Part shown: positions 8,546 to 16,685 of the stretch, one piece after another
Numbering within the stretch: the first letter of the stretch is position 1
Layout: every line of letters begins with the position of its first letter
Source: Mesorhizobium ventifaucium
GTDB taxonomy: Bacteria; Pseudomonadota; Alphaproteobacteria; Rhizobiales; Rhizobiaceae
Length of the DNA: 64,000 nt
Direction: 5' to 3'
Assembly: GCF_935822925.1 (NCBI RefSeq)
Contig: NZ_CAKXZS010000005.1
Location: forward strand, 26,348 to 90,347
Position numbers and translations under genes: made by a program
Notes under the pieces: model-generated
The model's database searches: none
The model's input: the letters and a program-made list of their open reading frames with translations, nothing else
What the model was told of the DNA's origin: nothing

Positions 8546-9535
8546 TCAATAAGGGCAGGAATTGTCCGACATGTAGTCGTGCACCTTGATGGTACCCGCG
8601 ATGATGTCGGCCTTGGCCTTTTCGACCGCCGCTTTCATCGCGTCGTCGACAAGCGCCTTGTTGTTTTCGTCCATGGCGTAGTCGACGCCGCCTTCTTTGA
8701 GGCCGAGATCGTTGATGCCGCCGGTGAACTTGTCGTTCTTGGCGTCCATGAAGGTGTTGTAGACGGCAACGTCGACGCGCTTGACCATCGAGGTCAGCAC
8801 CTTGCCGGGCTGCAGTCCATTCTGGTTGGAATCGACGCCGATGCCGAGCTTGCCGGCGTCGGCCGCCGCCTGCAGCACGCCAACACCGGTTCCGCCTGCC
8901 GCCGCGTAGACCACGTCGGCGCCCTGGTCGATCTGGGTCTTGGCGATCTCGCCGCCCTTGGCCGGATCGTTCCAGGCGGCCGGCGTGTCGCCGGTCATGT
9001 TCTGGATGACGTCGGTGGCGCCGGCCGCCTTGGCGCCGCCGACATAGCCGCAGCCGAATCGGCGGATCAGCGGAATGTCCATGCCGCCGATGAAGCCGAC
9101 CTTTTTGGTCTTCGAGGCCATCGCCGCCATCACGCCGACTAGATAGGAGCCTTCCTGCTCCTTGTAGACGACGGAGCGCACGTTGGGCTTGTCGACGACC
9201 ATGTCGATGATGGCGAATTTGGTCTCGGGAAACTCGACGGCGATCTTCTCCAGCGCATCCGCCCAGGAGAAGCCCGCCATGGCGATCGGATTGCGGCCAT
9301 CCTCGGCGAAACGGCGCAGCGCCTGCTCGCGCTGGGTCGCGTTTGAGACCTCGAATTCCACATAGGCGATGCCGGTTTCGGCCTTGAACTTTTCGGCGCC
9401 GTTGAAGGACGCTTCGTTGAACGATTTGTCGAACTTGCCGCCGAGATCGTAGAGAAGTGCTGGCTGAATGTCCGCGGCGAAGGCCGGAAGAACCATCGCA
9501 GTTGCGGCCAGGAGGCCGAGAACAATACGTTTCAT
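8546..9535 (-). CDS. BMP-family periplasmic nucleoside-binding protein
   Basis: Substrate-binding subunit for the ABC permeases and ATPase at 4249-7890. It has 329 residues. MKRIVLGLLAATAMVLPAFA is a Sec signal, cleaved before ADIQP; there is no lipobox cysteine, so it should be soluble periplasmic rather than a lipoprotein as in Gram-positive BmpA. Family features are DLGGKFDKSFNEASF (about residues 31-45) and the IGVDSNQNG region. I start at 9535, before the signal. The frame extends upstream without a better start. It is unusual that slyX and a hairpin block separate it from its ATPase gene. Confidence 0.95.
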   Translation of the reverse strand: MKRIVLGLLAATAMVLPAFAADIQPALLYDLGGKFDKSFNEASFNGAEKFKAETGIAYVEFEVSNATQREQALRRFAEDGRNPIAMAGFSWADALEKIAVEFPETKFAIIDMVVDKPNVRSVVYKEQEGSYLVGVMAAMASKTKKVGFIGGMDIPLIRRFGCGYVGGAKAAGATDVIQNMTGDTPAAWNDPAKGGEIAKTQIDQGADVVYAAAGGTGVGVLQAAADAGKLGIGVDSNQNGLQPGKVLTSMVKRVDVAVYNTFMDAKNDKFTGGINDLGLKEGGVDYAMDENNKALVDDAMKAAVEKAKADIIAGTIKVHDYMSDNSCPY

Positions 9536-9633
9536 GTGATCCACACCCTGTCGGTTATTTTTTCCGTTATGCACCGCCTGCCTGCGCGGTTCTCCGGCAG
9601 GCATGCGACATCAGACAGGAGTGTCTTCCTCCC

Positions 9634-9682
9634 GCTTCGGGCCAATCTGGCACGGCCCGAAGCAAAATTCACGCGGAATTTT
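9634..9682. promoter_or_regulatory. Two adjacent inverted repeats upstream of the BMP gene
   Basis: A perfect 10-bp stem, GCTTCGGGCC (9634-9643) with GGCCCGAAGC (9654-9663), is followed at once by AAAATTC-ACGCG-GAATTTT (9664-9682). They lie between msrA and the BMP gene. They could terminate msrA, act as an operator for BMP, or be one more dispersed repeat; the sequence does not decide. Confidence 0.4.
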
Positions 9683-9743
9683 GACCCGTTGGAAAAGCCT
9701 GGCGCCGCATCCCGGCGCCACGGAAAATCGTCCCGCCAAGGCC

Positions 9744-10406
9744 TCAGGCGGAGACGGCAGCCGGGACGGCGCAGGCGACGCCGGTGCCCTGCAGATTGCA
9801 ATAGCCGTAGGGATTCTTCGCCAGATATTGCTGGTGGTCTTCCTCGGCGAAGTAGAATGCCGGCGCCGGCGCGATCTCGGTGGTGATCTTGCCGCGCCCG
9901 GCGCCGCGCAACGAGGCCTCGTAGGCGTCGCGCGAGGCGATCGCCGCCTGGTATTGCGCATCACCGAACGTGTAGATCGTCGAGCGGTAGGTGGTGCCGA
10001 CATCGTTGCCCTGGCGCATGCCTTGCGTCGGATCATGGCTTTCCCAGAACAGCTTCAGAAGCTGTGCATAGGACACGATCTCCGGGTCGTAGACGACCAG
10101 CACGACTTCGGCATGGCCGGTCAAACCGGTGCAGGTTTCCTGGTAGGTCGGGTTAGGGGTGACGCCGCCGGCATAGCCGACGGCCGTGACCCAGACGCCC
10201 TGGACCTGCCAGAACAGGCGTTCCGCGCCCCAGAAGCAGCCCAGCCCGAACATCGCCTTCTCCAGCCCCTCGGGATAGGGCCCGTTGAGCGGCCGCTTCG
10301 AGACAAAATGCCTGGATGCCGTCGGGATAGGGTCGGCGCGACCCGGCAGCGCCTCGGCAGGTTTTGGCAGGTTGAGCTTCTTGTTCAGCATGTCGCTGAG
10401 GAACAT
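9744..10406 (-). CDS. msrA: Peptide methionine sulfoxide reductase A
   Basis: Reduces methionine-S-sulfoxide in proteins, using thioredoxin. The catalytic GCFWGAE lies near residues 54-60, followed by VTAVGYAGG and TGHAEVV. The 220 residues match the longer alphaproteobacterial form, with an N-terminal extension ([10 protein letters not shown]) before the domain. A C-terminal [12 protein letters not shown] supplies likely resolving cysteines. GGGAGA seven bases before ATG 10406 decides the start over an ATG at 10424. It is a single gene, downstream on the same strand as the membrane protein at 10490. Confidence 0.96.
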   Translation of the reverse strand: MFLSDMLNKKLNLPKPAEALPGRADPIPTASRHFVSKRPLNGPYPEGLEKAMFGLGCFWGAERLFWQVQGVWVTAVGYAGGVTPNPTYQETCTGLTGHAEVVLVVYDPEIVSYAQLLKLFWESHDPTQGMRQGNDVGTTYRSTIYTFGDAQYQAAIASRDAYEASLRGAGRGKITTEIAPAPAFYFAEEDHQQYLAKNPYGYCNLQGTGVACAVPAAVSA

Positions 10407-10489
10407 GTGCAGTCTCCCTTTCACTTTGTTTGGGGCTTTCTCTTTGTTTTTGGGAACCCCATAAGGTCATCGACAACAAATTATCAAGT

Positions 10490-10807
10490 CTAGGCGAACC
10501 GCCCGGTCGCTCGCTCCCGCCTGTAGCCGATCATGTAGAGAAGGAAGGCAAGCCCCGCGAACACCGCGAAACCGGGCTGGTTGAGCACCCAGGCGATGGC
10601 GCCGTCCCACAGCAGCGGACCAAGCTTGTCGCGGACGAAGCTTTCGAAGGCGCTTCGCGTATCCGGCGAGACGGCGAGCCAGCTGGTGTTGAGCGGGGTC
10701 ATGACCGGGGCGGACGCCGCCACCGAGCGTGTCGCGTCGACCACCGCCATGATGACCGAAACCGAAAGCGTAACCATCGCGGCAAGACGGAAAAGAAAGC
10801 GGAACAT
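10490..10807 (-). CDS. Small conserved membrane protein of unknown function
   Basis: A 105-residue protein with two hydrophobic segments: FRFLFRLAAMVTLSVSVIMA at the N-terminus and GFAVFAGLAFLLYMIGY near the C-terminus. The soluble part between contains a short SxDTRxAFESFVRDKLGP stretch. GGAGG lies 10 bases before ATG 10807; the frame extends upstream into sequence that looks non-coding. I recognise the pattern as a rhizobial hypothetical protein but know no function. Confidence 0.7.
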   Translation of the reverse strand: MFRFLFRLAAMVTLSVSVIMAVVDATRSVAASAPVMTPLNTSWLAVSPDTRSAFESFVRDKLGPLLWDGAIAWVLNQPGFAVFAGLAFLLYMIGYRRERATGRFA

Positions 10808-11233
10808 CCAGACCTTGCCTCCCCGCAAGCTTATCAGAAATGTCTGTATCGGCCTGATAAATAGGTTCTGCGCGCTTTGTCCGCAATCGCGACACGCGAA
10901 GTTGAACCTGCGCCGCCGGTTTTCGCCGCTGAGGCGTCGGTCGGCCAGGACGCCGCCGCCGATCGCGGCAATCGGCTTACCTAACAGCGCTGGTGGCATG
11001 GACAGGGCATCGCTGTCCGACAAAGCGATTAGAGCGCCGTTATGTCTTGGCATTCGGCACCGGATCGACTAGATGAGCCCCGCGCCTGTTGCTTTGACGG
11101 CTCAGGTACGGGGGAAAAGGTGTCCGCTGGTTGACGGCGCCCACGGTGCGGAGTTTCGCACCGGAATTCCCCGAGGGAGACGGCATCTCCCCAACCCGCG
11201 CGGTGAAACCGGCCGCGGTGAAAATGCCAGGAC

Positions 11234-11323
11234 GGAGAGGTGGCCGAGTGGTTGAAGGCGCACGCCTGGAAAGTGTGTTTACGGGAGACCGTAACGCGGG
11301 TTCGAATCCCGCTCTCTCCGCCA
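11234..11323 (+). tRNA. tRNA-Ser (GGA)
   Basis: Class II tRNA with a long variable arm. The acceptor GGAGAGG pairs with TCTCTCC, discriminator G and encoded CCA follow. The anticodon loop CTGGAAA sits between CACGC and GTGTG, giving anticodon GGA (reads UCC and UCU). The T arm is GCGGG-TTCGAAT-CCCGC. Its last 18 bases recur with one change at 17717-17734, which may mark an old integration event. Confidence 0.98.
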
Positions 11324-11521
11324 GATATAACGTTAAGCGTTTGTGATTGTTGCGCTTTTGTGAGTTGCTGCCTTTCCGTTCCTAACTTCCGCAAACGATG
11401 AAGCTCGGCCATCGTGCCGCCACCCCTTTTTTGACTTTGCTTGGGAATCGGAGTGTCCGGAAAAAAACCGCAGGGCAGCCCCCAGGAGCGTCTGCGGACC
11501 CCCATCCGCCCCGCCGCCGCC

Positions 11522-11860
11522 CTACAGGCAATCTACCCAACGCCCCCACAAGCGGCGCCGGCCACCCTCAGCCCCTTCGTTCGAAGGTTGGCTTCCAATC
11601 GCAATTGCGCGCCCGCTGCTGGCTTTCGTAGTCAGGAATGAATGTGAAAACACCTGCCGTCGGTCACGGCCGGCAGCCTTGCAATTTGAGCAAACAAAGA
11701 GCCCGACCAGGTCGTCATGCATCGAGCCGTGGTCACGGCCGAGCCTGTCAATCAGCGCCTGGATGTCGAGCTTCGTCGATTTGCCGCACATCGGGTGTCC
11801 ACAATTGACATAGATGGTTTCGCGGGCGGCCAGAGTGTCGGCGAGAGTCTTTTGGGGCAT
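11522..11860 (-). CDS. Small cysteine-motif protein, unknown function
   Basis: A 112-residue protein starting MPQKTLADTLAAR. It carries CGHPMC (about residues 20-25) and CSNC (about 57-60), which together could form one zinc site. GGAG lies seven bases before ATG 11860. The last 40 residues (after about residue 73) are low-complexity and may be read-through of non-coding DNA. The neighbours are a tRNA and other small genes, so there is no functional context. Confidence 0.6.
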   Translation of the reverse strand: MPQKTLADTLAARETIYVNCGHPMCGKSTKLDIQALIDRLGRDHGSMHDDLVGLFVCSNCKAAGRDRRQVFSHSFLTTKASSGRAIAIGSQPSNEGAEGGRRRLWGRWVDCL

Positions 11861-12090
11861 GGCGATCTCCGGTTAAAGGGGTCGCCGCAATGGAGGATTA
11901 TATTCCTGAAAACGAAGGCGTCGGCAATAGGGGACGCCCACTCTTTGCCATTGGGATGATATTAGCTCAGGGCCTCATTTCTTTCGGTCGGACTCTTTGC
12001 AACCTTCTCGCTATCGTGTGCCGCACCGGCGCGGCGTCTTGAAGCATCCGCTTCATCCGCTCGTTGCGTTTCGTCAATGTGAGCACGATA

Positions 12091-12408
12091 ATGGAACGTC
12101 CAAAATCCGTATCGGAGATGATCGAGCGCTGCGACAGCGATTTTTACGAGCCGATAGGGCGCTTGATAATGCAGTTTGGATTTCTAGAATTCCATATCGA
12201 TCATTGGCTGTCCGCGCTTGGCGCTGACCAACCGAAGCTGCGGAAAGCGAACAACTTGAATAACAAAATCACTCTGTATGGTCAGATCATCGACCAACAC
12301 ACCACCGAACCGAATGACCTTGCCGAGCGCGATCGCCTCGTCCAGCAGATGCGCGAACTCAACACCATATTCCACGCTCGACCTTTGCACATCGGCCGTC
12401 GAAATTGA
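12091..12408 (+). CDS. Hypothetical protein, possibly truncated
   Basis: From ATG 12091 the 105-residue product (MERPKSVSEMIERCDSDF...) looks like a genuine helical protein up to about residue 92 (RELNTIFHAR). It then ends abruptly after an atypical RPLHIGRRN, suggesting loss of its C-terminus. Base composition is less GC-rich than in the flanking core genes, in keeping with recent transfer. I do not recognise a domain. Confidence 0.45.
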   Translation: MERPKSVSEMIERCDSDFYEPIGRLIMQFGFLEFHIDHWLSALGADQPKLRKANNLNNKITLYGQIIDQHTTEPNDLAERDRLVQQMRELNTIFHARPLHIGRRN

Positions 12409-12532
12409 ACCCGGCGCGGCCTGCGGAGAGGACCGCGTCTTAGAGGGGTGCTAGGAGCTACGACTTCTTGGTCTTCCAATTCCTGTTCGGTTTCAGTGCC
12501 GATGTAGCAGGAAGAGCAGTTTCGGCCTTCAG

Positions 12533-12667
12533 TCATCGCTCCCGCAGCCGAGCTGTCTTTGCTTCTCGTGCCACGCGCTCAATGTCTGTCAATGCCCGTG
12601 CAGCATCCGACGTGCGCTCCTGTCTGTCGTGCTTTTCTTTATCAGTTAAACCTTGCTTTTCCTGCAT
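12533..12667 (-). CDS. Very small charged helical protein
   Basis: A 44-residue ORF, MQEKQGLTDKEKHDRQERTS..., rich in Lys, Arg, Glu and Ala and predicted wholly helical. GAGG lies 10 bases before ATG 12667. Small charged proteins of this style occur in Rhizobiales, but I know no function. The ATG of a longer minus-strand frame overlaps its stop (12536-12533); that frame looks non-coding. Confidence 0.4.
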   Translation of the reverse strand: MQEKQGLTDKEKHDRQERTSDAARALTDIERVAREAKTARLRER

Positions 12668-12746
12668 TGCTTGTCCTCGATCTGACGGTGCGGCGCTTTT
12701 GTTGCCGACCCGAACCATTGTCGCCAGTTCGTGTTCCCCAAACACA

Positions 12747-12783
12747 ACAAAAAAGCCCGCCGCACCTTTCGGCACGGCGGGTT
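12747..12783 (-). terminator. Rho-independent terminator
   Basis: Read on the minus strand, a CCCGCCG/CGGCGGG stem is followed by a run of seven T residues. It lies 20 bp after the stop of the DUF1236 gene. A partial copy of the same motif occurs at about 17049-17070. Confidence 0.8.
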
Positions 12784-12802
12784 GTCCTCTCAGTCGCTTA
12801 GG

Positions 12803-13102
12803 TCATTCGATGATTTTGATGATCTTGCGCGTGCCCGGATCAACGACAACGGTCCGGTTGTCGACGACAACGGTGCGGTATTTGGTGTCGGGGACTTCAT
12901 GGAGTTCGACCGTCTCGGGTAGGGTTGAGCCGATATTGAGCTCCACTCCAGGGAGGTTCACCGATGCGAGCGGCTGCTTTTTCACGTATTCCCTGATGAC
13001 CGTCTCCTGTTCAGGCTCGATGATGACGTCCTGAGCGGCAGCGACGCCGATACCTGCCAGCAGCAGAAGTCCCGCGGCTGCAGTGGAAAGACGCATTCTC
13101 AT
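12803..13102 (-). CDS. DUF1236 exported protein
   Basis: A 99-residue secreted protein. The signal MRMRLSTAAAGLLLLAGIGVAAAQ is followed by DVIIEPEQE. The DUF1236 pattern is clear in the C-terminal half: ELHEVPDTKYRTVVVDN and VVDPGTRKIIKII. AGGAGG eight bases upstream supports ATG 13102. DUF1236 proteins are small periplasmic proteins frequent in Rhizobiales and of unknown role. It is a single gene with its own terminator. Confidence 0.88.
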   Translation of the reverse strand: MRMRLSTAAAGLLLLAGIGVAAAQDVIIEPEQETVIREYVKKQPLASVNLPGVELNIGSTLPETVELHEVPDTKYRTVVVDNRTVVVDPGTRKIIKIIE

Positions 13103-13325
13103 AAGTGGTGCCTCCTTTATGTGAGCTTTGGTCCGCTGAACGCGTCTTCGCGCGCCAGGCTCCCCAAACCTCATGCTGTTGCAAATGTTCCTTTTGCTGG
13201 GCTTTGGTCTGACGCGCGGCAGGACCTAAGTCTGACCTGTTTCGCGGTATAGCCGGGCAAGGCGCGCCACCCGGAACCGCCTTTGCGTACAGTCGTTGCT
13301 CGTTGCGAGTTCAAGGGAGAACCCG

Positions 13326-13418
13326 ATGGAGAATAGTGTCCACCAAGCCCGCTGGTTACTCGCTCCGGTCTTCGCCGTCTCCATCACATTCCTGGCGATT
13401 GGAATAGTCGTTAGCTAG
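13326..13418 (+). CDS. 30-residue single-pass membrane peptide
   Basis: ATG 13326, preceded by GGGAGA at good spacing, opens a 30-codon frame. The product is MENSVHQARWLLAPVFAVSI plus TFLAIGIVVS. It has a short polar head and one hydrophobic helix, the usual design of small membrane peptides. Function unknown. A perfect hairpin follows 75 bp downstream. Confidence 0.5.
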   Translation: MENSVHQARWLLAPVFAVSITFLAIGIVVS

Positions 13419-13492
13419 GGGACCCACTGGCCGTTGAGGCCGAAAATCGAAATTGAGATCTGCGCAGCTACGTCCCTTCCTGCGCCGATAAA

Positions 13493-13528
13493 GGACCACC
13501 CGCCATTCCTCGATTTGGCGGGTGGTCC
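13493..13528. terminator. Perfect 13-bp hairpin
   Basis: GGACCACCCGCCA pairs fully with TGGCGGGTGGTCC around a 10-base loop. No T run follows on either strand, so it may be a factor-dependent or bidirectional terminator, or a protein-binding palindrome. It lies between the 30-codon gene (plus) and the DUF982 gene (minus). Confidence 0.55.
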
Positions 13529-13593
13529 GTGCGGCTGACCAAGTCCGCTCAGGAGGCCTGTCAGCGATTCAAGGTCGCGAGGGCAGCATCACC

Positions 13594-13875
13594 TCACATA
13601 AGGTCTTCGGCAACCCCGTCGAATTTCCTGAGGCCTGCGCTTGGAGGCTTTTGCCTGAGAAGCCCCTGTTCACTTGCGGCCGCCTTGAAGGCATCGAACG
13701 CGGCTTGTTGGGTGCAGTGTCCGGCCAGGCATTCCTCAATCATTCGAATTGCTTCAAGTCGGGACGGCTTGTCCATGAATGGCCACGGTTGCTGAAGCGC
13801 TTTCGCAGCATCAGGGATCGACGCAACCAGCATCGATCTGTCTAGGTAGATTGTAATCGGAATAAACGCCGGCAT
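13594..13875 (-). CDS. DUF982 family protein
   Basis: A 93-residue protein with the DUF982 layout: a beta start (ITIYLDRSMLVASIPDAAKA), a WPF motif near residue 31, a cysteine-bearing helix (IRMIEECLAG) and a closing AFDAFKAAASEQGLL helix. DUF982 proteins are small, multicopy in Rhizobiales and of unknown function; a second, divergent member is at 22127-22387. GGAG lies 10-13 bases before ATG 13875. Confidence 0.75.
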   Translation of the reverse strand: MPAFIPITIYLDRSMLVASIPDAAKALQQPWPFMDKPSRLEAIRMIEECLAGHCTQQAAFDAFKAAASEQGLLRQKPPSAGLRKFDGVAEDLM

Positions 13876-14209
13876 CTTCGTCGCTCTCCAGAATTGAAGT
13901 GGCTAAACGCGAAGACATGGCGGTGGTTGCATGAACGTTCGTCGGGGCTGTGGTGCTCTTATTTTAGCCGGCCCAGGCCGCGTTGCTCGATGCCAGAGGG
14001 GCCTGGCCGTCCGAAGAGCCCTTGATCGTTTCGGTCTCTGAACTGAGAAGCCCGCGCCTCACGGAGGGAGATCGGAGCATCACCCGACCGGCAGCAATCT
14101 TGAGAGGGAACCAAGACGATGCTGCCCGTCCCAAAGTTCCGGTTTAAACCTATGTTCCAGCGAAGGTCGAAAAAATGTGGTGAACGCAAGGGGCCTAATT
14201 GCGTTGCGT
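13876..14209. other. Gap without recognised gene
   Basis: No frame here has a convincing product or ribosome site. The open minus frames at 13959-14352 have no domain-like sequence. I see nothing else in it. Confidence 0.5.
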
Positions 14210-14419
14210 CTACCGGCCCAACGGCAGTTTCGACGCTGAGACAAGTTCGTCCTCGTCGGTGATACCGGCCGTATAATTTGCAAGGATCCGGGACGCGAGA
14301 GCCTCACGTAGATGTTCGGAGTCGCCATCCCTCTTGAGCCGGTCGAACACACGGCCCAGCGTAGCTACTTCGGATGCGCCGAAGACGCCAGCTTCTTTAG
14401 CTTTTCGATAAATCGGCAT
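14210..14419 (-). CDS. Small conserved hypothetical protein
   Basis: A 69-residue helical protein (MPIYRKAKEAGVFGASEVAT..., ending SASKLPLGR). Its pattern, an N-terminal regulatory-like helix followed by ASRILANYTAGITDEDEL, resembles small hypothetical proteins scattered through Rhizobiales genomes. A strong GAGGGG stretch precedes ATG 14419. Function unknown. Confidence 0.6.
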   Translation of the reverse strand: MPIYRKAKEAGVFGASEVATLGRVFDRLKRDGDSEHLREALASRILANYTAGITDEDELVSASKLPLGR

Positions 14420-14567
14420 ACCACCCCCTCGGGCTAAAGCACTCTGAGCAACTAATACGATTCAGGACATCTCGGACAACAAAAAAGATCAACGCGCCTT
14501 TTGACGCGGCGGGCGAGACGCCTTAGTCGTTCACCAAGCGCCGATTAATTTATCTGACTAAACCCGC

Positions 14568-14735
14568 CTACCGCTTGGCAGCTAGGGCCTTAGCTTCCCG
14601 GAGCAGCGATGCCCAATGGAGCCCGAGGAAGAAAATAAGCTCTCGGGCCTGTTCTTCGGTAATGCCGGTTTCTTTGACCAAGCGTCGAACGACGATTTCA
14701 GGGTTGTTCGGCGGTCTATCCTGTTCGTCAGCCAT
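14568..14735 (-). CDS. 55-residue DUF3606-like protein
   Basis: ATG 14735 follows GGAG at seven bases. The product starts MADEQDRPPNNPEIVVRRLV and its core KETGITEEQARELIFFLG aligns by eye with EEAGITPEQARTLIKRHG of the DUF3606 gene at 22813, without the usual Lys-Asp-rich start. It is therefore probably a divergent member of the same helix-turn-helix-like family. Function unknown. Confidence 0.65.
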   Translation of the reverse strand: MADEQDRPPNNPEIVVRRLVKETGITEEQARELIFFLGLHWASLLREAKALAAKR

Positions 14736-14881
14736 AGGAGAAACTCCTTACGCTGCTAACCTCGCTATCTGGCGCTTGTTCCCAAGCGCGTGACTAAAAA
14801 GGCACCGAGCTAGCCCTAGCCCGTACCGCTCCCTTTTCGCGCCATATTGAGAAAGTTGGCCCGCAAGGCAGCGATCTCGGA

Positions 14882-15241
14882 TCAGCGGCGTTTCAGACGC
14901 GCGCTGTTGAACGCCAGCGGGTTGTCGCCTTGGCGCAACTTAACACGCTGGAACTCGGGATGGAGCCGATGGATCGAAGGCGCATCAAGCCCGAGAACAT
15001 TTTTCCAGGGGCTAGGCTCCCTCGTGATGCAGTTGTAGATCGCGCCGACTACTTCTGCCTCGGTCGGGAACAGGAGGTCGGACCGGTAGAAATCGTCGTA
15101 GACGGCGAGGATCGCACGCTCATAGAGCAGCCGGTTCCCACCAGAGAAAACCGTAAAGACGTCCGGGCCGAGTTGACCGAAGAGTTGCGGACGCGATGCA
15201 TCCGATACTGAAGATACTGCGGACTTTGCCAAGATTCCCAC
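14882..15241 (-). pseudogene. N-terminal fragment resembling Wadjet protein JetA
   Basis: Residues about 19-78 of the 119-residue frame read as a helical domain: LFGQLGPDVFTVFSGGNRLL, then LYERAILAVYDDFYRSDL and PTEAEVVGAIYNCI. The pattern LF..L...F..F.G.N..LY...L..YDDF, with a conserved Pro before the next helix, recalls the start of JetA, a kleisin-like part of the Wadjet plasmid-defence complex. JetA is normally several hundred residues. Here the frame changes character after about residue 80 and stops, and no jetB, jetC or jetD follows. I infer a remnant; the assignment is tentative and made from memory of the family. Confidence 0.35.
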
Positions 15242-15270
15242 CCCTGACGAGGAAGTTGACGGGAGCCCGT

Positions 15271-15516
15271 CTAAAGGTCAAGTGCATAAGGATTATGCCT
15301 GCCGGTAAGGCACGGAAAATAGTTCCACCGGCTTCGGGCGGTGATGAACAAACGGCCGTTTTTGAGATATTGGACATCAGCGTTGGCGTCCAGAATGCTG
15401 CGCAAAGCGGCCATCCGTTCCCACCGCCAGTGATTCACCGCCTCCCTTGCTGACGCTTCGCCCCTGACTTCACGGACAGCGACGCACGGCTTGGGTTGAT
15501 GTGGGGCGCTACTGCT
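15271..15516 (-). other. Protein-like open frame, probably mobile-element debris
   Basis: This frame is open from 15516 to a TAG at 15273-15271 and reads like real protein near its end: VNHWRWERMAALRSILDANA, then VQYLKNGRLFITARSRWNYF. The only ATG gives 47 residues (from 15414) and has no ribosome site; GTG 15438 has GGGAGG too close. It lies directly behind a reverse-transcriptase-like fragment, so I take it as part of a decayed insertion. I do not recognise the family. Confidence 0.3.
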
Positions 15517-15711
15517 TCATCGCAGTGCACTTTCACCACACATACTCCTTGTGGTCTCGCCGCGCTCCGACAGTGCACATTTGCCATAGTGGCCAGGCGG
15601 GATGCGCGGTTTGGGCAGCCAGTCGTTGGCCAGCCGCGTGATCCGCTCCCAGGTCATGGCGTCGTTCTGGCTGCGGCGCCGAAGCGTCCGTCGCTCAAAG
15701 GGCGCAGGCAA
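15517..15711 (-). pseudogene. C-terminal fragment of a group II intron reverse transcriptase/maturase
   Basis: The segment LRRRSQNDAMTWERITRLAN followed by DWLPKPRI matches, from memory, the extreme C-terminus of group II intron proteins, which usually continues H-P-W/Y-P. Here the sequence departs at PPGHYGK and the frame stops. No polymerase motif (YADD) or upstream part is present, since a ligase gene begins within 10 bp. It is best read as a leftover tail of an intron. Confidence 0.4.
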
Positions 15712-15717
15712 AGCGCG

Positions 15718-16614
15718 CTACTCCTCGTCACCGAAACCCAGCAGCGACGCGTTGCGCATCTGGCTGTGGTCGCCGCGAAGATGCTTGATGCGCAGCTTCA
15801 CCCCGGGCCTGACCCATTGTGTCCCCGGCCGTTTCTTCATGGCCTCCGGCGGCGGCCCGGCGTGCTCCCGAACCCTCTTGAACAGCCGCTCCTTCATGTC
15901 GCGGCCCAGGCTGATCAGGGCGGAACCGACATATTTCCCGGTGCCGGGCTGTGCCAAAAGGGCGAAGGCTGCCTCGCCGGGCTGGCGCTCGACGCCCAAC
16001 AGTTCGAATTCATCGACCGTGAAGCTCTTGGTCTTCAGCCAGTTCGAGGTCAGGCCGCTGCGATATTTGCTGTCGGCGCGCTTCGAGACAATTCCCTCAA
16101 GCTCGACCTCCTCGACGAGGTAGAAGAGCGACTGCGCGTCACCAGGCAGGGCCTCGCTGAACCGAATCCGGCTGTGCGGCTTGATGATACCGCTGAGAAT
16201 TTCGCGGCGCGCCTTGCAGCCGATGTCGCGCAGATCACGCCCGTTGAGGTGCAGAATGTCGAATGCGCACAGGTACATGCCGTAGGGATTGTTGTCGACG
16301 GCGTTCTGGAGCGCGTTGAAGTCGGGCATGCCGGCCTTGTCGGTGACGACCGCCTCGCCGTCGATGATGGCGTTCTTGACCTCAAACTCCGCCGCGGCTT
16401 CCAAAATGCCCAGATATTTACGCGTCCAGTCCTTACCGGTTTCGGTATAGACGCGGATATCCTCGCGGCTGTTGATAATGATCTGGGCGCGGTAGCCATC
16501 CAGCTTGATCTCATGAATCCAGTCGTCACCCTCGGGCGGCATGGCCACCAGCCTGGGCTTCATCGGGGAAATGAACTCTAGCCGGCCGGTGCCGGCATCT
16601 GCCCGCCTACGCAT
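15718..16614 (-). CDS. ATP-dependent DNA ligase (LigC/LigD ligase-domain type)
   Basis: Seals DNA nicks through a ligase-AMP intermediate. It is 298 residues, adenylation plus OB domain only. EIKLDGYR (Lys near residue 37) is the adenylated motif I; IIDGEAVV (about 87-94) is motif III; EGIVSKR is motif IV; WLKTK is motif V. The bacterial NHEJ polymerase and phosphoesterase domains are absent and no ku gene is near, so it is a stand-alone repair ligase as found in several copies in rhizobia. ATG 16614 has no clear ribosome site; ATG 16563 is a possible alternative. It is divergent from a DUF3606 gene. Confidence 0.9.
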   Translation of the reverse strand: MRRRADAGTGRLEFISPMKPRLVAMPPEGDDWIHEIKLDGYRAQIIINSREDIRVYTETGKDWTRKYLGILEAAAEFEVKNAIIDGEAVVTDKAGMPDFNALQNAVDNNPYGMYLCAFDILHLNGRDLRDIGCKARREILSGIIKPHSRIRFSEALPGDAQSLFYLVEEVELEGIVSKRADSKYRSGLTSNWLKTKSFTVDEFELLGVERQPGEAAFALLAQPGTGKYVGSALISLGRDMKERLFKRVREHAGPPPEAMKKRPGTQWVRPGVKLRIKHLRGDHSQMRNASLLGFGDEE

Positions 16615-16658
16615 GGAACCCAGTCTAGGTCATCGGCATATATTAGCTACAGTCAATA

Positions 16659-16672
16659 TTAGAAAATTCTAA
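16659..16672. promoter_or_regulatory. AT-rich palindrome in divergent promoter
   Basis: TTAGAA-AA-TTCTAA is a perfect inverted repeat between the ligase gene and the DUF3606 gene. It abuts the DUF3606 ribosome site (AAAGGA, 16671-16676), so a bound repressor would block it. The surrounding stretch is markedly AT-rich and is the likely promoter. Confidence 0.4.
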
Positions 16673-16685
16673 AGGAATGTGCGAC

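Noticed and set aside
12282..12536. 84-codon minus frame overlapping the stop of the 44-residue gene
   Set aside because: ATGA overlap is suggestive, but the product loses protein-like character after about 35 residues and runs antisense to another frame.
13959..14352. Minus-strand frames of 76 and 90 codons
   Set aside because: No ribosome site, no domain pattern, and overlap with the better-supported small gene at 14210.
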